41,477 bases of DNA from a virus. Below the pieces are notes generated by a model. It was not told where the DNA came from, ran no database searches, and saw nothing but the letters and a program-made list of their open reading frames with translations. This document shows positions 11,889 to 18,407 of the stretch, piece after piece (the first letter of the stretch is position 1; the number at the start of each line of letters is the position of its first letter). Location of the stretch: positions 1-41,477 of the IMG/VR virus record IMGVR_UViG_3300045950_000267. One strand, 5' to 3'. A program made the position numbers and the translations under genes.

Positions 11889-13037
11889 ATGACGAAAATG
11901 AAGATACAAAACGCATTGCGCAATCTAGACAAACATGGCCAACAGCGCGCGCCTGAGGTCATCGAGGAAGAGGTGCGGCAACTTGAACCGCATCTTGCGC
12001 GCTTCCGCGAGAATCTCGTCCGGCTCGAAGTCGTCGCCTCCCAGACGAGGGGCAAGACGCGCATCAAAGTCAGCCTGCGCCTGCAACTGCCGTCGGGCGT
12101 GATCGCGGCGCAGGAAGAGGGGTTCGAGATCGAGCCTGTCCTGCGCAAGGCCTTTGCCGACCTGCGCCACCAGGTCGATCGGCATGTGGCGCACCTCAAG
12201 CACGAGCCTGAATACAAGCGTCCCGCCCGCCGGCGCCGGATCGGCGCCCCGCTGCCGCCCGTGCAGAATGCGGCGGAAGCGGACCGGCGCCAGCTCTTCT
12301 TCGACCTGATCGAGGATCATCTCGATACGGTCTACGACACCGTCAGGCGTGAGTTGACCTATCTCGAATGCAGCGGATCGGTACCACAGGGCTATCTTGC
12401 CGTTCGCGATATCGTCGATGCGACGATCCTCAAGGGGCTCGACCGCTTCGAGCGGCGGCCGACCGAATTCTCCGTCCGGGACTGGCTGACGCAACTGGCC
12501 TTCGAGACCATCGAGGCCGAGGCGCAGGCCGCGCGCCGCGCGGTGCCCGAGGATGCCGCCCCGATCGACGTGGCGCCCGAGGCGCCGGCCGGGGAGCCTA
12601 CCGAGTCGGATGAGGAGATGTTCGAGTTCTACCAGCCCGACGACGTGCTGATGCTCGAGGAACTCGTCGCCGACGACGGTGGGGACGACCCCGAAACGGC
12701 GGTCGCTAAACGGCAGGACGCGCTGTTCTTGCATCGGGCGATCGCCGGTCTTCCGGCGCTATGGCGCAGGGTCCTGTTTCTTGTCGATCTGAACGACACC
12801 CCGCTTGAAAAGGCCTCTTCGGTTCTCGGCATTCCTGAAGACGACGTGACCCGGATCGCCCAGTCGGCGCGCGATTATCTTCGCGATAAACTGCGTGACT
12901 CAGGTCAGTCTTCCGATACCGCTCATGTGCTTGTTAAGAGTGCTCATCAGAGAAGGTTGCGAATTCCACAGCTCCTGCGGGATCGCGCCCGGCTGGAACG
13001 CGCTTTTCTGGGGGACAACCGAGGGGAAGCACCATGA
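11889..13037 (+). CDS. HPF/RaiA-like ribosome-hibernation domain fused to a sigma-70 region-4-like domain
   Basis: The 382-residue product has two recognisable parts. Residues 10 to about 105 resemble the ribosome hibernation factor HPF/RaiA, with the segments LEPHLARFRENLVRLEVV and RIKVSLRLQLPSGVIAAQEEG. Residues about 255-340 resemble sigma factor region 4, with ALFLHRAIAGLPALWRRVLF and TPLEKASSVLGIPEDDVTRI followed by AQSARDYLRDKL. An acidic Pro/Ala-rich linker near 235-260 separates the latter from a middle segment. No sigma region 2 is visible, so it is probably not a complete sigma factor. The ATG at 11889 lies just after the clpK hairpin and has no obvious Shine-Dalgarno. It may link stalled ribosomes to transcription or simply bind RNA or ribosomes; the function is inferred from domain resemblance only. 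Confidence 0.7.
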   Translation: MTKMKIQNALRNLDKHGQQRAPEVIEEEVRQLEPHLARFRENLVRLEVVASQTRGKTRIKVSLRLQLPSGVIAAQEEGFEIEPVLRKAFADLRHQVDRHVAHLKHEPEYKRPARRRRIGAPLPPVQNAAEADRRQLFFDLIEDHLDTVYDTVRRELTYLECSGSVPQGYLAVRDIVDATILKGLDRFERRPTEFSVRDWLTQLAFETIEAEAQAARRAVPEDAAPIDVAPEAPAGEPTESDEEMFEFYQPDDVLMLEELVADDGGDDPETAVAKRQDALFLHRAIAGLPALWRRVLFLVDLNDTPLEKASSVLGIPEDDVTRIAQSARDYLRDKLRDSGQSSDTAHVLVKSAHQRRLRIPQLLRDRARLERAFLGDNRGEAP

Positions 13038-13609
13038 TGCGCGGTCACAATCGTCCACCCTTTCCGCCGAAGATACCCGGGACCAACATGAGGTCATGGG
13101 ACGTTCCGGCCGGGATCATCTACCGGCCGGCTCGTTCCGCGATGACATCGGCGCCGCGGCCCAACTACTGGATACTGGAATTCGAGCCGTCGCGTCCGCT
13201 CCAAATCGAGCCGCTGATGGGATATACCTCCAGCGACGATCCCTATCGTCCGATCCGGCTGAAATTCCCCGACCGCGAAAGCGCCGTGGAATTCGCGGAG
13301 CGGCAGGACTGGCGCTACATCGTGCGTGAGGACACGACTCACCGGCGTGCGCCTGACCACTGGCGGGGCGAGGTACGGCATCGACTCTACAAGGGAGCCG
13401 ATGCGCCGGAAGCCTTCCGCATACCGTCCCGCGTGGATCACGGTCGCTCGGATCACCGCCTCCGGCGCGCGGTCGAGCAGGAAGACTCGGTAAACCTGTC
13501 CTCGGAAGGGCAGACCGATGTCGATCCGGTCCTTGAAGCCGATCTCGAGTCCTTTCCGGCCTCCGATCCCCCAGCCTGGACGGGCGTGATGATCGCCGGG
13601 AAAAAATAA
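13034..13609 (+). CDS. NDUFS4-like (ETC complex I subunit) domain protein
   Basis: Residues about 25-110 match the NDUFS4/ETC complex I subunit region: AGIIYRPARSAMTSAP, YWILEFEPS, EPLMGYTSSDDPYRPIRLKF and FAERQDWRYIV. In mitochondria and Alphaproteobacteria this fold is an accessory subunit of NADH dehydrogenase. The 191-residue protein carries an extra C-terminal segment ending in ESFPASDPPAWTG, a motif otherwise common in small alphaproteobacterial proteins of unknown role. The ATG at 13034 overlaps the preceding stop (ATGA) and has GAGGGG upstream. A respiratory-chain protection role during stress is possible but is an inference. Confidence 0.75.
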   Translation: MMRGHNRPPFPPKIPGTNMRSWDVPAGIIYRPARSAMTSAPRPNYWILEFEPSRPLQIEPLMGYTSSDDPYRPIRLKFPDRESAVEFAERQDWRYIVREDTTHRRAPDHWRGEVRHRLYKGADAPEAFRIPSRVDHGRSDHRLRRAVEQEDSVNLSSEGQTDVDPVLEADLESFPASDPPAWTGVMIAGKK

Positions 13610-13645
13610 TGAACGGAATGGCCAGCGCGAGCGAGGATCTGCCGC

Positions 13646-14398
13646 TTGTTTCCCTACCTTGACAGCGTCGCGCGCCGCTACCCGCCCGTCATCGTATGGG
13701 CGGTCATCGGCATGAACGTCCTCGCGTTCCTCTATCAGATCAGCCTGCCTCCGCGCGTGCTGGACCGGTTCCTATTCGAGTTCGCGCTGGTGCCCTCGCG
13801 CTTCTTCGGGCCACTAAGCCTCGTCGCCCCGTCGGACTGGACCCCATTCCTGACCAACATCTTCCTGCACGGGGGCTGGCTGCACCTCATCTTGAACATG
13901 TGGACGCTCTGGATCTTCGGCCCCGCCGTCGAAGATCGGCTCGGACCGGGTCGATTCACGCTGTTCTATCTGTTCTGTGGTGTGGCAGCCGGACTGGCTC
14001 ACGCGCTGGCGAACCCCGACTCAGTCGTTCCCGCGCTTGGCGCATCGGGGGCGATCGCGGGCGTGATCGGTTGCTACGCGCGCATGTTTCCGGCGGCTCG
14101 GCTGGTGGTGATCGTGCCGATTCTGTTCATTCCGCTGTTCTTCGAAGTGCGCGCGTTCATTTTCGCGGTGATCTGGTTTTTCATGCAGGTCATTCCCGGC
14201 TTTCTGTCGCTCGGCAGCGATCAGGCCACGGGCGGGATCGCCTGGTGGGCGCATATCGGCGGGTTTGTCGCCGGCTGGCTTGTAACGCCACTCCTGCGAA
14301 GGCGCGCCGACGCCTATCGCCACTATTATCGCGACGAGGGCATCTATGGCTTTCTGCCGGATGGCCGACGGGAAGGAGGACAAGGTCCATGGACATAA
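13646..14398 (+). CDS. Rhomboid family intramembrane serine protease
   Basis: Rhomboids cleave membrane-spanning segments within the bilayer. The 250-residue protein has about six hydrophobic segments, the HGGWLHLILNM signature at 75-85, the catalytic Ser134 in GASGAIAGV and the catalytic His203 in AHIGGFVAG. The start appears to be TTG at 13646, with GAGGA about eight bases upstream; the first in-frame ATG would remove most of the first membrane segment. It is the fifth gene of the rightward operon and its end overlaps the next start. Membrane quality control alongside FtsH and HtpX is the likely role. Confidence 0.9.
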   Translation: MFPYLDSVARRYPPVIVWAVIGMNVLAFLYQISLPPRVLDRFLFEFALVPSRFFGPLSLVAPSDWTPFLTNIFLHGGWLHLILNMWTLWIFGPAVEDRLGPGRFTLFYLFCGVAAGLAHALANPDSVVPALGASGAIAGVIGCYARMFPAARLVVIVPILFIPLFFEVRAFIFAVIWFFMQVIPGFLSLGSDQATGGIAWWAHIGGFVAGWLVTPLLRRRADAYRHYYRDEGIYGFLPDGRREGGQGPWT

Positions 14399-15231
14399 TG
14401 CAGCTGTTCTGGCTGTTCTTCATCATTTCCGCGCTGCAACCGGTTCTGCAGCGCAGATATCTTGAGGCGATGCGCACACGCAAGATCGCCAGTATCGAGA
14501 AGAAGCGCGGCAGTCGCGTCATTCTGCTGATTCATCGGCAGGAGACCATGAACCTGCTTGGTTTCCCCCTGATGCGCTACATCGACGTCAATGACTCGGA
14601 GGAAGTCCTGCGCGCGATCCAGATGACCGACGACGAAGTGCCGCTCGACATCGTGCTGCACACACCGGGCGGCCTAGTGCTGGCGGCAACCCAGATTGCC
14701 CGCGCCATTCAAGGACACAAGGGCAAGGTCACAGTGTTCGTGCCACATTACGCGATGTCCGGTGGCACGCTGATCGCACTCGCTGCCGACGAGATCGTGA
14801 TGTGCGAACATTCCGTGCTGGGACCCGTCGATCCGCAACTTGGCCAGTTGCCCGCTGCCTCGCTCATCAAGGTCGTCGAGGAGAAACCCATCGCCGAGAT
14901 CGACGACCAGACCCTGATCATGGCCGATGTCGGTCGCAAGGCCATTGCGCAGATCGAGGCTTTCGCGAAACGTCTGCTCTCCGACAAGATGGACGAGAAC
15001 CGCGCGGCGTCCGTGGCGGCGAAGCTGGCGACGGGCACCTGGACCCACGACTACCCCATCTCTGCCGATGAGGCCCGCGACATGGGCCTGCCCGTTGGAA
15101 CGGACATGCCCAAGGAAATACTGGAGCTGATGACGCTCTATCCGCAGCCGATTCGGCGCCAGGGCGGTGGCGTGGAATACCTGCCCGAGCCGCGGCAGCG
15201 AGAGGCGCGCCGCGCCATATCCACGCGCTGA
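14389..15231 (+). CDS. SDH-family Clp-fold serine proteinase, membrane-anchored
   Basis: This 280-residue protein belongs to the serine dehydrogenase proteinase (SDH) family, relatives of ClpP and SppA. Residues 4-20 form one N-terminal hydrophobic anchor. The Clp fold shows the oxyanion loop HTPGG at 91-95 and the likely nucleophile Ser124 in AMSGGT. GGAAGGAGGA lies eight bases before the ATG at 14389, which overlaps the end of the rhomboid gene by ten bases. It probably degrades proteins near the inner membrane; substrates are unknown. The open frame extends upstream to 13696, but that part is a shadow of the rhomboid gene. Confidence 0.88.
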   Translation: MDIMQLFWLFFIISALQPVLQRRYLEAMRTRKIASIEKKRGSRVILLIHRQETMNLLGFPLMRYIDVNDSEEVLRAIQMTDDEVPLDIVLHTPGGLVLAATQIARAIQGHKGKVTVFVPHYAMSGGTLIALAADEIVMCEHSVLGPVDPQLGQLPAASLIKVVEEKPIAEIDDQTLIMADVGRKAIAQIEAFAKRLLSDKMDENRAASVAAKLATGTWTHDYPISADEARDMGLPVGTDMPKEILELMTLYPQPIRRQGGGVEYLPEPRQREARRAISTR

Positions 15232-15283
15232 ACGCTTGCATCAGCCGGCCGCCAAGACCGGCTCGTCAACGAAAGGATACAGG

Positions 15284-15706
15284 ATGCCCACGGTCGCTTG
15301 CCCGCAGTGCAATTCCACCAACAGGGTGCCGCAAGAGCGTCTGACCGATAATCCCAATTGCGGACGCTGCGGCGCGCCGCTCTTTCAAGGCAGGCCCGTC
15401 ACGCTTACAGCGGCTAATTTTGACCGTCACGCGAATGCCGAACTGCCATTGCTGGTCGATTTCTGGGCCGAGTGGTGCGGGCCATGCAAGATGATGGCGC
15501 CCCAATTCGAGGCGGCGGCGCAGTCGCTCGAACCAAATTTCCGCCTTGGTAAGCTCGATACGGAAGCCGAACAGCAGATCGCCGGCCGCCACGGGATCCG
15601 CGGCATTCCCACCATGATCCTGTTCAGGAGCGGCAAGGAAATCGCGAGGACGAGCGGTGCAACGCCTGCCGCGCAGATTGCGCAGTGGGCGCGCTCGCAT
15701 GTCTAG
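15284..15706 (+). CDS. trxC: Thioredoxin with N-terminal zinc finger (TrxC type)
   Basis: Thioredoxin 2 reduces protein disulfides and is induced by oxidative stress. The 140-residue product carries a zinc-binding finger with Cys6, Cys9, Cys26 and Cys29, and the active site WCGPC at 64-68 within a full thioredoxin fold (VDFWAEWCGPCK, IRGIPTMILF). The ATG at 15284 is preceded by AAAGGA. Thioredoxin is a regular member of stress-tolerance loci. Length and motifs are normal for TrxC. Confidence 0.95.
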   Translation: MPTVACPQCNSTNRVPQERLTDNPNCGRCGAPLFQGRPVTLTAANFDRHANAELPLLVDFWAEWCGPCKMMAPQFEAAAQSLEPNFRLGKLDTEAEQQIAGRHGIRGIPTMILFRSGKEIARTSGATPAAQIAQWARSHV

Positions 15707-15754
15707 GGATTGCCGGTATTGGCCTTCCCTGCGCCATGCCATCAAGAGAAGAAC

Positions 15755-16900
15755 ATGCATGGCGTGACCGGATTTGTCGAAAGCGCGGCCTTGTTGGTCG
15801 GTGCCGCGTTCGTGCTCGTGACGATATGCTCACGGATCGGCGTGCCCAGTATCGTCGGTTACATTCTTGCCGGAATAGTCATCGGGCCGGCCGGCCTCGG
15901 CCTGATTGCGGAGAGCGCTGCCCTGAACAGCATTGGCGAGATCGGAGTCGCACTCCTTCTGTTCGCGCTTGGCCTGGAATTCTCGTTCGAGAAGCTCGTA
16001 ACGCTCAGAAAGCATGTCTTCGGTCTTGGAGCCGTGCAGGTTGCAGTCACGACGGCAACGGTGTCGTTGGTAGCGAGTCTGATCTTCGATCTCGCGCCCG
16101 TCCCCGCGATCCTCATCAGCGGGGCCGTTGCCATGTCATCCACGGCCATGTGCCTCAAGGTGCTCGCAAACGCGAACGCTTTGGGATCGGCCCAGGGGCG
16201 CCTGGCCATTGCAGTGCTTCTGTTTCAGGATTTGGCAGCTGTCGTATTCCTGCTTCTGCACGATTCGATGAGCGGAGCCGCCGAGGGACATGGCGTGATA
16301 ACGGTCATCGCCAGTTCTACGGCATTGGTTGCAGCTCTGTTCATTGCCCGTGGCCCCCTGCAGGTGCTTGCCCGTTGGGTAGCGTCGCGTGGCGATCCGG
16401 AACTCGCCCAGCTCCTCGCGCTCACCATTGCACTAGGGTCTGCGATTGTCGCGGCCTCCGCCGGTCTTTCTCCGGCACTCGCCGCATTCGCGGCCGGCAT
16501 GATTATCGGCGAGGGTGACGCGCGCCATGCTGTCGAGAACGAGGTCCGGCCCTTCCGCGATTTGTTTGTCGGGATTTTCTTTGTCGGCATCGGAACGCAA
16601 TTGCCACTTTGGATCATTCCATCTGCATGGCCTGTCGTGCTGATCTGGCTCGCGATCATATTCGCGGGCAAGACGCTGATCGTTTTGGTCGTCGCCCGAC
16701 TATTCGGCGAGTCGCTTCAGACCCCATGGCGGACTGGGATCATTCTCGCGCATGGCGGCGAGTTCAATCTCATGCTGCTGTCAGTGTCCTCGGCGTCAGA
16801 CGTTGTCGCGGAAGAATTCGCCGGCCCCCTCCTCCTCGCGACGGGAGTGAGCATGCTGGCTGGAAGTCTTATGGTCGGATGGGCGGGGCTAAAGGTTTAG
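15755..16900 (+). CDS. kefB: KefB-like cation:proton antiporter, membrane domain only
   Basis: A CPA2-type monovalent cation:proton antiporter. The 381 residues form about eleven to twelve hydrophobic segments with the family signatures VGYILAGIVIGP, LLLFALGLEFS and HGGEFNL. Full-length KefB continues into a cytosolic TrkA/RCK domain to about 600 residues; this protein stops right after the last membrane helix, 34 bases before the first prophage gene. It may be a naturally short antiporter or a gene cut by the prophage. I chose the ATG at 15755 (AAGAGAAG upstream) over an in-frame ATG at 15710. In stress loci KefB is thought to help pH and potassium homeostasis. Confidence 0.88.
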   Translation: MHGVTGFVESAALLVGAAFVLVTICSRIGVPSIVGYILAGIVIGPAGLGLIAESAALNSIGEIGVALLLFALGLEFSFEKLVTLRKHVFGLGAVQVAVTTATVSLVASLIFDLAPVPAILISGAVAMSSTAMCLKVLANANALGSAQGRLAIAVLLFQDLAAVVFLLLHDSMSGAAEGHGVITVIASSTALVAALFIARGPLQVLARWVASRGDPELAQLLALTIALGSAIVAASAGLSPALAAFAAGMIIGEGDARHAVENEVRPFRDLFVGIFFVGIGTQLPLWIIPSAWPVVLIWLAIIFAGKTLIVLVVARLFGESLQTPWRTGIILAHGGEFNLMLLSVSSASDVVAEEFAGPLLLATGVSMLAGSLMVGWAGLKV

Positions 16901-16934
16901 CGGGGTCAACATCAAGATAACTATACTGCTCAGA

Positions 16935-17189
16935 TTACTGAGAGCACGCCCGCGCTTGGTCCCGCATGACGCCGTAGTCGGCGAGCATTTCGGCGATTGC
17001 CGACCCCTCCGGCAGCAGATTGAGCTCGTCGGCTGCGCGCGCCTGGAAGTCCCGGCTATACTCGACAACGGGTGGGCAGACGGTCGTGACGCGGGGGTCA
17101 GAAGCGACCGTCGCGCAGCCGGTCAGCGAGGTCGCTGCCATCACGAGGGCGGCGAGCTGCGGCATCAAGCATCTGGCGATAGACGTCAT
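16935..17189 (-). CDS. Rz1-like outer-membrane spanin lipoprotein
   Basis: An 84-residue lipoprotein with a hydrophobic signal and the lipobox LTGC (LVMAATSLTGCATVAS). It is the outer-membrane half of the spanin pair that fuses inner and outer membranes at the end of lysis. The ATG at 17189 has GGAGAAG five bases upstream. Its first 92 bases overlap the end of the inner-membrane spanin gene in another frame, the arrangement known from Rz/Rz1. The lipobox and overlap carry the call; sequence similarity to known Rz1 is not assessed. Confidence 0.75.
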   Translation of the reverse strand: MTSIARCLMPQLAALVMAATSLTGCATVASDPRVTTVCPPVVEYSRDFQARAADELNLLPEGSAIAEMLADYGVMRDQARACSQ

Positions 17190-17355
17190 TGGTCTTCTCC
17201 GAGGTTTCGAGGCGTTCGGCGAGGCGGCCCTCACGCTCGCCGGAGCGCCGGAGCGCGAGCAGGAACAGGAGCACTGCGAGTGCGATGGCGCCGTAGCGCA
17301 GGGCCGCCCGCATCCACGGGGCGGCGGCGATCCCGGTGAACAGAGCAGCGATCAT
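17098..17355 (-). CDS. Rz-like inner-membrane spanin
   Basis: An 85-residue protein with one membrane segment (about 16-34) followed by a charged, probably coiled-coil stretch (REGRLAERLETSEKTNDVYR), the layout of an i-spanin. Its ATG at 17355 overlaps the endolysin stop (ATGA). The Rz1-like gene begins inside its 3' part. Together with the endolysin it forms a complete lysis module. Confidence 0.75.
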   Translation of the reverse strand: MIAALFTGIAAAPWMRAALRYGAIALAVLLFLLALRRSGEREGRLAERLETSEKTNDVYRQMLDAAARRPRDGSDLADRLRDGRF

Positions 17356-18026
17356 CGACGCCCCCGCTTCCAGTCGTCGATGCGAGCGTAGATCGTCACG
17401 GCAAGGCCCGCGAGCGCCACGGCGATGAACACCCAGCGCAAGGTGTCGAGATAGGGGACGAGCGGCAGGATCGCGGTCTTGGTTTCCGCCAGGACGTTCT
17501 GCGCCACCTCGACGCCAGCGGCGCCAAGCGTCGCCACGCCTGCTGCGCCGCTGCCCTTCATCGTGCGACTGTCGGCCAAGACCTCCCGCACGGGCGCCGT
17601 TTCCATGGCGAACGCCGTCGCCCGCACCGGGAAACGCTCGCCCCATTGCCGAGCCGGGCCGAGATCGATGTGCATGAAGCCCGAGCGCGGATAGTAGCCG
17701 AAGCCGAGGAAGCCGACGGCTCGGGCAGCGGCCTTGAAGGCGACCGGATCGTGGTTCGCCATGGCAATGTCGAAGGCTGTACCGTCCATGTGCTTGGAGC
17801 GCGGCGCGCCGCCGACGGCCCGATTGTGCGCCGGACTGCGGTAGGCCGAACGGACGATGAGCGGCTTACCAAGCCGATCGCGCAGCGCCTGGAGCTTGTC
17901 GAGCGCTTCCTCGTTCATGCGCAACGATCCGCTGCCGCGACAGGCAATCTCGGCGGGCGAGAAGTTCTTCCAGCGCCAAGCGCTCTCTGGCACATCGCGC
18001 CAGTGTTTGAAGTAGCTCGTCGTCAT
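17352..18026 (-). CDS. Peptidase M15-type endolysin with C-terminal membrane segment
   Basis: The 224-residue protein carries an M15 (VanY/D-Ala-D-Ala carboxypeptidase-like) peptidoglycan peptidase domain over residues 1-130. The zinc-site residues are His79 and Asp86 (in SKHMDGTAFDIA) and His119 (in GFMHIDLG). A hydrophobic segment near residues 190-212 follows a linker, so the enzyme may stay membrane-tethered, which is unusual for a simple endolysin. The ATG at 18026 has GGAG nine bases upstream; the open frame beyond that crosses a terminator. It starts right after the terminator at 18044..18065 and is the first lysis gene. Confidence 0.88.
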   Translation of the reverse strand: MTTSYFKHWRDVPESAWRWKNFSPAEIACRGSGSLRMNEEALDKLQALRDRLGKPLIVRSAYRSPAHNRAVGGAPRSKHMDGTAFDIAMANHDPVAFKAAARAVGFLGFGYYPRSGFMHIDLGPARQWGERFPVRATAFAMETAPVREVLADSRTMKGSGAAGVATLGAAGVEVAQNVLAETKTAILPLVPYLDTLRWVFIAVALAGLAVTIYARIDDWKRGRR

Positions 18027-18043
18027 GAGTGGTCTCCGGGCAT

Positions 18044-18065
18044 AAAAAACCCGCCGAACGGCGGG
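18044..18065 (-). terminator. Intrinsic terminator at the end of the tail operon
   Basis: On the minus strand a CCCGCCG / CGGCGGG stem is followed directly by six T residues (18049..18044). It lies between the small membrane protein gene (ends 18094) and the endolysin gene (starts 18026). Lysis genes would need read-through, antitermination or their own promoter. Confidence 0.85.
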
Positions 18066-18093
18066 CTGGTGGGTTGAGGATCGGAGGCGCAGG

Positions 18094-18384
18094 TCAGGGG
18101 CCGTCGCCAAACAGCTTCAGCTTGATGGCGATGCCGGCCATCAGGGCGAGCAGGATGCCGGTGGTAACCAGCCGCACGACAGTTTGCACGGCCGTGCGTT
18201 TCGCGAGCCGCATGCATCCGAGCAGCGAACGCAGATCGCGAATATCGTCGGCCGCGTCGTCGCCATCGAGGCCGACCTCATGCAGAGCGCGCCGCGCGCC
18301 AGTCTCGGCTGCCCGCTCCAGCAATTGCTCGAACTCGGCTTCGGGCATGACGATATGGCCGCCTTCGACGATCGGACGGTTCAT
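18094..18384 (-). CDS. Small phage membrane protein, DUF6127-like, possible holin
   Basis: A 96-residue protein with a helical, charged N-terminal part (PEAEFEQLLERAAETGARRA, then DDAADDIRDLRSLLGCMR) and one C-terminal membrane segment (TTGILLALMAGIAIKLKLF). It resembles the DUF6127 family found beside tail-tip genes in alphaproteobacterial prophages; the DUF number is from memory. Position just before the endolysin and a single hydrophobic end make a holin-like role possible. It could equally be a tail accessory protein. Confidence 0.65.
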   Translation of the reverse strand: MNRPIVEGGHIVMPEAEFEQLLERAAETGARRALHEVGLDGDDAADDIRDLRSLLGCMRLAKRTAVQTVVRLVTTGILLALMAGIAIKLKLFGDGP

Positions 18385-18407
18385 GGGATCCTCCCTTGCG
18401 TCGACGG

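Noticed and set aside
13609-13660. A 17-codon open frame starting at the NDUFS4-like stop codon
   Set aside because: It ends inside the rhomboid start region and has no sign of function beyond possible re-initiation; the rhomboid gene uses a different frame.
16927-16943. Hairpin CTCAG/CTGAG at the junction of stress island and prophage
   Set aside because: Only five base pairs, overlaps the Rz1-like stop codon and lacks a T-tract; not a supportable terminator or attachment site.
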